A stretch of DNA of 64,000 nucleotides from Poecilobothrus nobilitatus. Taxonomy: Eukaryota > Arthropoda > Insecta > Diptera > Dolichopodidae. Shown here piece after piece: positions 11,331-22,640 of the stretch. The notes below the pieces were generated by a model. That model worked only from the letters and a program-made list of their open reading frames with translations, had not been told where the DNA came from and did no database searches. Location: assembly GCA_947095535.1 (NCBI GenBank), contig OX352773.1, positions 267,894,515 to 267,958,514 of the forward strand, given 5' to 3'. How positions within the stretch are numbered: the first letter of the stretch is position 1; the number at the start of each line of letters is the position of its first letter. Both the position numbers and the translations under genes were made by a program.

Positions 11331-12889
11331 CGTTATTTTCCAAGTTTGGAAAACTTCTCACTGGACCCTCCTCGAAAAAAATAACAGGGTAATTTAAAAA
11401 AATATTTTTTATAATAAATTTAGATTTGTAAATCGTATGGTACACACATAATGTGCTGTGCATAAAATGGGAGTTAAAGGTTATTGGTTAAATTAGTGAT
11501 ATAAAATATTTTTCTATTATATATTAAAAATAAGTTAGCGTTAGAAGAATTTAGGTTTTAGGGTAATATTTTAAATTCATGAGAATTTTCTATGAATATT
11601 TTATATCAAACAGAGAGAAAGGTAGATTCATATTAAGAAACTTTGCGAATTTTATCTATGTCAAATAATTTTAAAAATTTCTTTTTTAGTATATAGTTTA
11701 ACATGATCCTGATAGATGCATTAACCTTAAATCTAATTTTTATTGATCTAAAATAAAATAATCACAATATTTATTGAACCTAAATATCTCCCTATTCATA
11801 ATATTTTACTATTGCTTTCTACTGTGATCATCACATGGTCTCTTTAACTCAATCATAACGTTAGAGTAGATATTAGCACCAGCACTTAGGTAATAAATGG
11901 CTAGTAAATTATGACATATGAAAGAAGTAACGCTTATTTTTGAAATATTATGGGGTTCAATAACTAGTCAGTAGTTAATTTTTAAATTTAGAGACTGAAA
12001 GTTCAATTATAGTTACAACTATAGACAATTTACTTAGATATTGAGCTTATAATTCATCTTCCATTTGTTTAGTGTTACGTTCGATTTGTCATATTATTTA
12101 AAAAGTTTTTAGAAGCTATTATTCTTCAAATTTAAAATATAGAGATAAACTTTTAATTATCTAATTTATTTTAACTATAAATTCATATTTTACGTTAAAT
12201 TTTTATAATCATCAATGCCATTTCTAAAAATTTTCTAACGACAATGACTACATAAAATATATAAAAATTTATTGAATAATGATTTATTTTGCTTTTTAGT
12301 ATCATTCTTGATCACAAAAATATATTCATTGTTAATTTTATGGCAATTTCTTAAAATACATAACATTATATTCGATAATGGGATCTCATTCACAAGAACT
12401 ATCAAATAAATTTTAGTCTAACTTGAAAAAAAGCCATAAAAGTGTCATTATTAGGAATTTTATTCAAGTTAATAAACATTTTGTTTGTTTTTCTTTACAC
12501 TCAATAGACCTCATAAAAAATTTTAATTCTTTTTTGAGAAGTGAAAATTTAGAATTTTTTTTTTTTATTACTAAAATATACAGACAGCAATTAATGAAAA
12601 TTAGTGGTCTAACATACAATTCAGGTCTTTTTGCCAATTTTATCAAGATATGATGCCAATATGTTTTCAAAATTGTTGTCTATTACGAACATTTTCTTCT
12701 AGTTCCATATTGAGTTAGCAAACTCTTAAATACCATAACAGAGCTCTAAGATATTTCTCTGTTACAGATTTTTTCTGCTATAAAAATTTTACGATTGGTG
12801 ATTCCTTCAGATCCACTTTTGCCTTTTTGGACAAGATAACAAAAAGATTAGGTATCTGAACTATTTTAGAAGAAATGTTTTTAGAAGAA
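11331..12889. other. AT-rich non-coding stretch
   Basis: No repeat family was recognised. Frames at 12423-12653 (+) and 12464-12670 (-) overlap each other on opposite strands and are composition artefacts. Confidence 0.55.
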
Positions 12890-12994
12890 ATTTTTTTTTT
12901 ACGCGGATTGGTGTGGAATCTTCGAAAGATACAGACCGCCCCGTAGCAGAAGTGTATATCGGATTCTTACCGACTAAACCACACCCTTCCCTTA
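12890..12994 (-). mobile_element. tRNA-like retroposon (family A) at the 3' side of a jockey-like LINE
   Basis: On the minus strand it reads 'gtgtggtttagtcggtaaga' (A box 'tggtttagtcgg', complement of about 12970-12981), ~45 bp, a B-box-like 'ttcgaagattcc', then 'acaccaatccgcg' and an A-run (T-run 12890-12900 on plus). It begins about 60 bp after the LINE stop codon at 13055. It could be an independent SINE that inserted there, or the A-tailed 3' end of a LINE/SINE chimera. No clear target-site duplication was seen. Confidence 0.6.
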
Positions 12995-13054
12995 TTAAAA
13001 TTAGTCAAACTAACTAACCATTAATTTTTTGCTATCTTGTTTTGAATATTGGTT

Positions 13055-13742
13055 TTATGTACTTTCCCTAAGGAAATCTGTACTTCGTACTATATCTAAA
13101 GGTCTTTTTCTTTTAAGCCTTCCTATAATAATTTTATTATTTATTAGTTGAGCAACTTCGAGATTTATATGCTCTTCTAAACGAGGTTTATGCTTTATGG
13201 CATATCTACTTATTTCATCTATAACTTTGGGAATTTGTAAATCTCTGTGAATGTCACTATTACGTACATACCAGAGAGCACTTACTATGTTACGTAGGAC
13301 TTTATTCTGAAAAGATTGTATTTTTTCAATATGCGTTTTCTTGGCACAACCCCAAAGTTGAATGCCATATAACCATATAGGTTTAATTACTTGGTTGTAA
13401 ATTAACACTTTATTATATATTGGTAGTTTAGACTTACGCCCTAGGAGCCCGTAATTTTCCCTATATTTATTTTCAAGTTCTAGTTTTTTATTTTTAACGT
13501 GTTCATTCCACCTTGGTTTGACATCCAGTGTCATTTCTAGGTATTTTGCAGAATTTTCGATTGATACAAATACACCATTTAAATTTATTTTAGGTGGATT
13601 CTTTATATTTCTATAAAAAAATTAACATGCACAGATTTAGATTCATTTAGTTTTATTTTCCATTTGAAAAGAAAGCAGTTAACTTTTACAATTCTTTTTT
13701 TAGGCATGCTTCGAAGACTTCTACTCTATTCAGAAATAAACA
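13055..13742 (-). pseudogene. Jockey-like LINE ORF2 C-terminal fragment
   Basis: The 159-codon minus frame 13055-13534 encodes the tail of a non-LTR retrotransposon polyprotein. It includes 'MTLDVKPRWNEHVKNKKLEL', 'KVLIYNQVIKPIWLYGIQLW' and 'IEKIQSFQNKVLRNIVSA', the conserved post-RT block of jockey-clade elements. Upstream the homology continues in other frames to about 13742 ('KWKIKLNESKSVHVNF', then after a frameshift 'INLNGVFVSIENSAKYLEMT'), so at least two frameshifts break it. The nominal ATG at 13534 is internal, not a real start. The natural stop is TAA at 13055-13057. The endonuclease and catalytic RT core (FADD box) are missing, so this is a dead 5'-truncated copy. It ends near the family A tRNA-like retroposon. 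Clade assignment is from motif knowledge. Confidence 0.85.
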
Positions 13743-16700
13743 GGTTCAAGTAAAAAATGACTAAGAAGATAACAGATTTGAGAATACTAGCCAAAAAGGC
13801 GAAAAATGAATTAAATTTTATTTAATCATTTTTATTAACGACGTAACCAAACTCTAGAAAAGGATGGGTTTTTACATTACATGCTATGGGTTAAACTAAA
13901 TGGAATTGGAAGGTAAATTGGATATGAACTTATAGAAAGTTTCTTTTTGTTACGTTGGAATTGTAAGATCGAGTATTGCCAACAAAGAGTAATACATTTG
14001 ATGGGAGCATGTTTCACATTTCACCGATTCTATCAACAAATGAGTTTCCTCTAATTAGTTTTAAACAACCAAAAAATTTTCATAGTATAGATGTAGGCAA
14101 TTGCTACCTTTCTTGTGTTACATTGAAATTGTTTGGAAGAAGTCATTAATGATTTTAATTTATCTCCAATATTTCGATGAATGTTGAAAACAGTAGGAGT
14201 TACTAAAACGGTATCGTTATCTATTAGGCGAAATGCGTGAAATTTCAAAAATTGGCGAAAAATTAACTAAACAGAGATGTAGTTCCTATTAAATTAAAAC
14301 ATAATTTAATTCTTGTATAAAATTTAAGTAATTTTGGATTAAATTAACTCGTCACGTTCAATGTGATTAAAAAGAAGAAAAGATAATTTAAAAAAAAAAA
14401 ATCCAATAAATTATGACAAATATTAGCAACAATAGCATAACCCTATATAAGTATACAAATATACCTATATACAATAGAACAAAACTTATTTATTATCATA
14501 TCCAATCATCTTGTTTATCATTATTAGTATTTTATGAATGAAAAAAAAAAAATCATTTTGACAAAGTGAAAATGAGTTAAATAGAAAGTCATCAATTAAA
14601 TTTTTCCGGAATTATCCTTGAAATTATGAAATTGCTCTAATAAAATTGATTGAAAGCTAGAGTAAAAAGTGTATGAATGAAAATTTGAATTTTTGAATTT
14701 CACATAGTAATTTTATGTCATTATTATGGTATTTCAATAATTTAATTGCTTTGATGATATAAAAAGTTCAGAACAGAAAATATCAGTAGGATTACATTTT
14801 GATAGAAATCTTAAATGAATTTTCTTTTCTTTTTGTTTGTTAAATAATTCTTTCTAAAATGCAACATTTTGATTACAATATTTTAGAACATAATATGAGG
14901 ATGGATGGGGGAGTTTTAGTGGTTTAATTACTTTATGGATGATGGTGGTGATGGAGTTTTAGTGGTAGTAGTTTTTTGCTTTTTGTTTTTGAGAAATGTA
15001 TAAAATAAAGTTCATTAAGAGATTTGAATTTTGGCTTTTATAATATTCTTTAGACAGTTAAGAAGTTAGGAGCTATTATTAATACCAACTACTCTAGTTA
15101 TCTTTCATAGAATACAAAGAGAATTAATGACAACTTTAATTTAGTAATAAATATATTAAGAATTTCAAATCTAAACTTAAATTTTCATTTATACAATTTT
15201 CCTTCTAGCTAAACTTTAATAATTTTCAATAATTTAAATTAAAATTATCTAAAATAAATGATAAAAACTTCCAAGAAGATTAAATTTCAAACCTTATGCC
15301 AATAACATAATATAATTATAATGAAAATTTCCAAAATTATAATGAAAATTAGTAATAAGAAACCTATAAAGAAAAATAAAAATTTTTTTTTTTTTAGGTC
15401 ATTATATAATAACTACTTAATTGAATCCATAGTATCAAATTTTATACCCATTCCATAAAAATTTTAATAATGAAATGAATATAAAAGATAATTTCCCTCA
15501 ATAATAATAATTTTACTAATTATCCTTTGTCTTAAAAGTTTAATTTTTCTCAATTTTCTTCTCTATAAAAATAATAATATACCAGGATAGTGAATATAAC
15601 TATTAAAGTTGAAAAGCATAATATTACCTTAATACCTGGTACCTTCTATTCCATTTCATATTTATAAAAATATATTAAACAAACACCAAACCATTACTAC
15701 CATTTACATTAAGAAAATTAATTGTCTTCTTTTAGTTCTCTACTTTCAAAAAAATGATTAGATTACAATTTGGTTAGTAGAAGATTTTTTTTTTTTAGAA
15801 TAAATGTAAATATGAGCAAAATAAGAAATATTTTCTTTTTTTACTTTTACTGTTCTCATAAATCAATTCTGACAATTTTTAAATTAAGATTAATGTATTC
15901 CTTTTGATATTTTCATTTTATTTTTTGTTTTTTTTTTTTTTTTTTGTTATCCTGGCATTCTGTTTCATATTCTGGCATAGAATTAAAATGAACCGTTTAA
16001 TAAGAAACCCCTAATGTTGGTAATTTTTCCCGGATATTTCTCATTCTATAAATAATATCTAAAAATAGTTGACCACATATATTATAAATATGTATTAAGA
16101 ATATGAGATATAATGTTGACTAAAAGATGTAGTTTGTTGGTAAAGAAAGAAATGAAGAAAGTATTTAGTTAATATTAAATTATTATTTTTTTTTGTTTAC
16201 CACTTACTATTTATTCATCAAAAAAAAAAAACTTAAGTTTTCTCTTGTGATTTTTGATGACGCAAATAATTAAGTTGAAATGAAATAAACGAATTTTTTT
16301 TTTTTTTTTGTTTTATCTTTTCAATTTTCATTTTTATTTAATTTGATTGATACCTTAAGTTTTTTGACATTTTTTAATGGTTAGATATCATATTCAATTA
16401 ATAGAAAAAATTGTGATTTTATTGTTTAGTTTACAGTTGAAACCTAAAGGTTGTAACCAAATTTACGCCTTTATTTTTCATATTTAATATTATATCAAAA
16501 TAGTATCAGCACAAGCATAAGAAGAAAATAAATGTACTAGTTTTAGGCCTTTCATTGGTTCTTATATCATTTAAATACACATTATTTCACTTAAACATGA
16601 AAAAATCAGCCAAGGCGACTTGAACATTATTGGATCACCATCTTACATCTTTATCAACAAAATTTACAAAAATAAAGTGTAAGTGTAAAACTAGTTTAAT

Positions 16701-16937
16701 CTATAGTGTGAATTATCTTTGATGTTTAGATTTCTGCTTTACGCAAAAGCTTTTATCTAATAAAGATTCTTAGAAATATTCAATCTACAAAAAAAAAAAA
16801 AAGAAAATTACAACTGACTAATATAATCTAATTTCCCAATAAATTTTGTTTAGTACCTTGAAATTAGACATATATAAAGAATATATTGATAATAGGTATA
16901 TAATAGGTAATAGGTATATAATGAAATAATAATAAAC
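13743..16937. other. AT-rich non-coding stretch
   Basis: A patch at 13850-14260 has more mixed composition and holds a 65-codon minus frame (14051-14248, peptide containing 'VFNIHRNIGDKLKSLMTSSK') that I do not recognise. It may be a further decayed element. The rest is AT-rich with long T- or A-runs (15925-15945, 16294-16309) and no family match. Confidence 0.5.
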
Positions 16938-17140
16938 CATAATTCTTGTATAAGATAATAGAAGGCGAAGAAATAAAAGAAATGTCTTTATAATCTTGTA
17001 CAATAGCTGCAGCCGAGTAATCAACGGCTTAGTGAAACTAATGATCTCAAAAACTGAAACTTAGTCAAATATGAATAGCAAATGACTTAGTGGATGTCCT
17101 ATGCTCCTTCGAGGAGTGGCAAGTGGCAACAAAAAAAAAT
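16938..17140 (+). repeat. Dispersed A-tailed repeat family B, copy
   Basis: The blocks are in order 'aattcttgtataagataata', 'ttataatcttgtacaatag', 'cgagtaatcaacggcttag', 'tgaaactaatga', 'aaatatgaatagcaaatgac', 'ttagtggatgtcctatgctc' and 'gaggagtgg', closing in an A-run at 17131-17139. The same order is found at 22480-22640 and 59627-59800 (plus) and in part on the minus strand at 39430, 52720 and 62500. The terminal A-runs suggest a retroposon. I saw no consensus Pol III A/B boxes, so it may be a LINE 3' end rather than a SINE. Confidence 0.7.
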
Positions 17141-20100
17141 ACTATACTTATTGTTTTCATTTTCTCGAATCATTGGATTCTTACACAATCATTGTAAATC
17201 TACATTATATTTAACATTTTTATCTAACAGACATATTATTTAAAGTATATAAATCTGATAATTCGTTTTTTTTTTCCTTTATTGCTTTTATTTTCATTTT
17301 CTACAACAATTTATTTATCTTTGATTTTCCGGTCAATGTCCTGACCATTTTCACTAATAAATTATGAATAAAAAATAAAAATGATAATTGTAATTTATTG
17401 GAAACGTCCTTTTTACACCAAATATACATATATATACATTAAAATGAAAATATATATGTAAAAAAAAAAAAAAATTTAGTGAAAAAAATTAAAGAAAATT
17501 GAATTTGTTAAAGAAATCAAGAAAAAAACTTTCAAATAAATGTTAATTTAATATTTTGTTGTTTTGTTTTTTATTTGATGCGGTTCATATGATCAGGTTC
17601 AAAATTCATAACCTTACGATTTTAATTTAAAAAGGAAGAAAAAGGAATTTAAAATTTTATTATAAATAAATTTTATCACCACCTAGTGTTAATGTAAAAT
17701 CATAAACTTTTTTAAAAAGACATATTTTATAATTTCCAATTAAAAGTTGCGTTGAAAAAGATTAATAAAACTGTCATAAGAGATCAGAAAATTTATCAAA
17801 TGTTATAATATTTTCGATTTGTTATAAATCTTTATGAATTTTAAGAATTTTAAAGCTTTAAATGTAAATCTGTAGCTTATTATGGCAAGCACTAGAACAA
17901 AAAAAAAATTTTTTTTTTTAAATTCAAGAGCTATTTACCGATTCGAAAAATATTCGTTCTTCTTGTGGTTCTTCCCACAATAAGCTACGGGCTTGTTTTG
18001 ATTTGTGTTTCTTTTTTAATTCAAGGCCTATACTGATGTACAGAGACACATCAGAGAAGTTTATGTACGAATCAATAGAGATGGATTTAAAAAGTTTTCT
18101 AATTAACTTCTAATGTTAATAATTATTATCTTCTTAGTTTATTCTTATTTAATTTACACTACATGCCGATTAGATTTAAAGTCGATTCATAGACTGATTC
18201 ATTTAAAGCGCATATTTTATGAGATATAATTTGCCTCCTTTCATTTAATTAAAATTTTCTTTTTCATTTTATTTACGACTTGACTACAAATATATTTTTA
18301 AGTAGTTTAAATGTATATTTCCCTTCTAATATGGTGAATGTTAACTTACTTCATTTTTTTTCCATTAGTTCTAAAAATAATATTATCATCAAAATCATAG
18401 TATATAATATATGGGGTTAATGTCGACTTTTGGTTCATTGGACACATAATTGACAAAAAAATATTTCACTTTCACTTTTATTTTTTTTTTGTTTTTCTTT
18501 TTTTTTCCCCAATTTATTTGAAAATGAAATTACGTCTACGTTTTTTTTTTTTGTAATGAAATTGATTTTGCTATTTAAAAAATTGAAATTTATACGTTAT
18601 TAGTCTGAAAACTTTTCTATCATTAGAAAAGAAAAAGAAAAAAAATTAAAAAAAAAAATTAAAAGAAAAGAAAAATTTAAAGGATAATTACAAAAGTTTT
18701 TTTTTTTTTTTCTTGGAAGATGGACTAAAATTAAAAAGAATTATATATTTCTTTAGTAACTTTATTTACTGAGGTTTCACTTTGAAAGGTAAGAGACAAA
18801 TAATAAAACAAAATAACAAAATTTTAAATATTAAAGTAACCATTTTAAGATAATTTATAATGAAGAACAACAACGCAATTATATATAAATGATCAGAAGT
18901 AGTTAGATAAATTTGTGGTATGAGATGATACTGAAATAGCAAAAGATAAGTAGATTAGATTAGATTATTATTTAAATGTTATATATAATACTGTGATCTT
19001 TTAATGTAGATTTAATGTGTTCTTCCTTTAACGATGTCTAATGGATTTTGAAGAAGAGATAATAATATTCATTCAAGAATATCATACGAAAAGAAAGTTA
19101 AAATATTTGAACTTTTGAATATTATATTTGAAAATTACTGTTTGTTTGTTTCCTAGATTGTAGGTATTAGGCTTAAAATGTGTAAATTTTAAATCCGAAG
19201 TCCTTAAATTGATTCGTTTAATGGTTGTGTACTGAAAGTTACAAATCAATTTTAAGGAAAACTAATCTCAAGGAATTTTTAAGTAACTTATAAATAATGG
19301 CCACTTTAAAATGAAAAATATATATTTTTTTATTTATTTTTCTGCATATTTAATTTTACGATGCAATTAACTTTTGCGTTAAATGATAATTCTATGATAA
19401 ACTTATTACAAAAACACAAAAAACTATACAGAAATATAAAATACAATAAATCTTTTATGAAAGTTGAATAGTATAGTGCGATACTCTCAAATACCAGAAT
19501 AGTAATGATATTAATGAAATTTTCATTATATCTTTCTAAGGGGTCAGGATATTTTGTCTCAAAAATGTCTCAATATAGAAATACCTACTTATTAAATGGG
19601 TTTATTTTTAATCTATGAAATTATAAAAACTTTTATTAGTGTTAGTAAATTTTTAATTACATGTGGTTATAATCCCTTTAAATTAATTTTGATAAAATTT
19701 TATTTTATTTTAAATATTATATAGAAATTTTACAATTGATATCATTCTAATGTATAGAATTTAAATTTTAAAAATAGATATTTTAATTATTTGTTCATTA
19801 TTTATACAAAAAAATTTTACTCCACTTTTTCTCTGCCTTATTCTAAAACTCTTGAAATGATTTTCCTTCCTTTCATTTGAAAAAGTTTGGAAAATTGCTA
19901 AAACCTAATTTGTTATTTTTGTTTTTGTTTATTTATCCACTTTTAAAATATTTTGTTTTTGATTTAATTGCTACCTTTTGTTGCTAAAACCAAATTTCCT
20001 TCACCAAATTTAGCACGTTGTTATTATTTATTTAGAAAATTTTCATTTTATCATTAAAAATTATTGAAAGTAATAGAGAGGTTAGTATGTAGATAGTTGG

Positions 20101-21201
20101 CCTATCATCAACTACAAAATTAAAATTTTCCAGGAAGATATTAAGAACTTTTTCTTTTTTACATAAATTTTTACTGTAACTTTTATTATTGTTTTTCAGA
20201 AATAATATATTTTTGTGTTGGTATCCTTTTACTTTTCTTACTTTTATTTTTCTTTTGTTTGTTTATTCAGGATTAGTTTAACTTTTCAATTAACTTTTTT
20301 TTTTTTTTTATATTTTGTTTTATTTTCTTTCTAATTCTGGATGCTGTTCTTTTCTATTCAGTGCTTAGATAACCACTTTTTTTTTTTTGTGTAATAAAGA
20401 ATATAATCCTTACAATATTTTAAATTATCCTGGGAGAGGATATTAAAAAACAAAAGAAAAATAAAAAAAAAAAAGAAACTGGGAAAAAAATCAGGAATAA
20501 TAATAAAAGATTTTAAATTTTGTTTATTTTTTTTTTAAATAATTTTGCTTTAGTTTTTGATGTCCTTAAAAAAAAGGACCAATTGTTAAAAATGTTTTGT
20601 TATTTTGTTGTGATTTTGATAATATTTCTTTAAACGGTAAAGGATATATTATTGGAATAAAAAGGATTTAAAAGGACATTGTTATTAATTTTCTTTTTTT
20701 TGTTTTTTTTTATTCTATAAAAAAGTAATTTTGCAATATTGTATTGTGTAAATTAAAGGATGCGAGAATAAGGAAAAGAATTAAATAGAATTGGAAAAAA
20801 AATTAATAGAGACTTATGTATTTGTTTAAAATAAGAATATTTGAAAGGATTGATATCATTAATCTTATAAATTTGAAACTTAAATATAAGAACTAAAAAT
20901 TGTGTTTTAATTAAATTAACTAATGATGTCAATTAGCTAGTTTTAAACCGCTTTTTTTTTTTTTTGATAAGATACACTTCAAAAAAACGAGAAAAATAAG
21001 GCATTCAGATTGTAGAATTTGTATCTTCTAGCAAAAAAAAATAATTTGTACGAATAAATTATATATAGCTAGTAATATGGTAAAATTTTATATGCATCCT
21101 CTGCTTCTAACAGTCATAAACAAATAGGCAAAATCAGGTTTGCGCTTCTCTTAAATATTCTTTAATACTTTAGATAGTTTAAGTTTAAGATCTTTAAAAA
21201 T
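17141..21201. other. AT-rich non-coding stretch
   Basis: Strong homopolymer content, with T-rich tracts alternating with A/G-rich tracts at about 18470-18720. An 'ataagctac' word near 17983 and 'gtagcttattatgg' near 17871 form a loose inverted repeat around an A/T-run. No gene or named element was found. Confidence 0.5.
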
Positions 21202-21206
21202 AAAAA

Positions 21207-21318
21207 CAAATTTGCTCTCAAGGGGCCTTGGTGGCCTAGTGGATAAGAGCGTATAAAATACGCTGAACAGGCTGTGGCAGAGAAATGCATTAAAAAAAAA
21301 AAACAAATTTGCTCTCAA
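21207..21318 (+). mobile_element. Internally deleted SINE with 15-bp target-site duplication
   Basis: The element 21222-21300 lies between copies of 'caaatttgctctcaa' (21207-21221 and 21304-21318); further A residues may extend the match. It keeps the 5' head of the 4.6 kb SINE ('gccttggtggcctagtggat', 'aagagcgtat') and its 3' end ('gtggcagagaaatgcatt' plus A-run). About 100 bp between them are missing, including the B box and most of the body. Both ends and the duplication are intact, so the deletion either preceded insertion or occurred neatly inside. Confidence 0.85.
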
Positions 21319-22479
21319 ATAAATCTTTATCTATTTATTGTAAAGTAGTCTTTTACTATTTAAAAATGCTTATATTTTCCCCTATTCTTCTGATATATTT
21401 AAAAAAAACACTTTCATTGGTTATTATATTTTTAAAATGTACAGCTAGCTCTTAATTAAAAAAATTTTAAATTAATATGAATTCTAAAAAATAATTTAAT
21501 ACCTAATTTCATTTTATTTTCTTACTTAAATTAAATTACCTTAAAAAAAAAATTCCCTAAAACAAAATTTAAAATATCATCAAATATTATAAGAAATTGA
21601 TTTGACTAGAAGAAAAAAGAAAATATATACAAAATAAATATTCTTTTTTTAATATCCTTTAAAATTTTTTTATCCTTGATCCTTATTGTTCTATGGATTT
21701 AATTCTCGGATAGCAACAAAAAAAAAAAAAAAAAACAAACAAATAAAAACTTTGTTTTCTGTAAGGATATTTTAGAATAATGAATAAAATTAAAATAAAT
21801 CGAATAATCCTTTTATTTTTTTGAATAAATTTTATCAGTGTTGCCATCTTGAGAATCAAAATTATTATTAAATTATCTAATTAGAAATATACATATTTTC
21901 TTTGTTTTAATAAATTTTTTGGATATATAGTGCAATAAATTTAAGTAAACTTAATTTATATATTATTAATAAATTTTCTTTCTGTATAAACGGTAACACA
22001 TGGTATTGTCTTATATATATGTATATATGTATGTTTGTGTATTAATATAAATTTTTTTTTTAGATGTTGATTAATTTTTAAATATATATAAAACAGTATT
22101 TTTTTTTTTTGTTTTTCCGATTCCAACATTTTTCATAAAAGATAAATTTTATGAATTGAACATTAAAATGATTCCTGTTGTATCCATTGACTATTAATTT
22201 TAAGAAGATTATTGCTAGAGTAATCATTATATTTTTGTAAGGATTTATTATAATGTACTAAATATGTAATGAAATCATTTGTTTTATTTTTTATGGAATT
22301 TTTTCATTCTTAATTAATTTTTTTAAAGACTATGAAATAATTTTAATATGTTTTTATAACAAAAAAAAATTGTAAATCAAAAAAATCTTATAATTTTAAA
22401 AAATTAAACAAAAAAATTAAAGTTTAAGTTTGCATATGATGAAAGCAAATTCCCAAGGATTTTTAGAGAGATATATACG
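21319..22479. other. AT-rich non-coding stretch
   Basis: A-runs (for example 21718-21735) and TA-rich sequence near 22010-22030. No repeat family or gene was recognised. Confidence 0.5.
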
Positions 22480-22640
22480 AATATTTGCATTTTATAGTCT
22501 TGTACAGTATAACTACAGTCGAGTAATCAACAGCTTAGTGAAACTAATGATTCCAGGAACATGAATCTTAGTGAAATATGAATAAAAAATAACTTAGTGG
22601 ATGTCATAATCTCCTTACAGCAGTGGAAAGGATAAAAAAA
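22480..22640 (+). repeat. Dispersed A-tailed repeat family B, copy
   Basis: Matches 16938-17140 from 'agtcttgtacagtataac' through 'cgagtaatcaacagcttagt', 'gaaatatgaataaaaaataa' and 'cttagtggatgtcataatct' to 'cagtggaaag', followed by an A-run. It lacks the 5' block seen at 16938 and 59627. Confidence 0.7.

Noticed and set aside
12423..12670. Overlapping frames on both strands
   Set aside because: Mutual overlap of 60-80 codon frames in AT-rich DNA is expected by chance; no motif.
14051..14248. 65-codon minus frame with fairly balanced composition
   Set aside because: No recognisable domain or repeat relative in the window, so it was not called as a gene. A decayed element remains possible.
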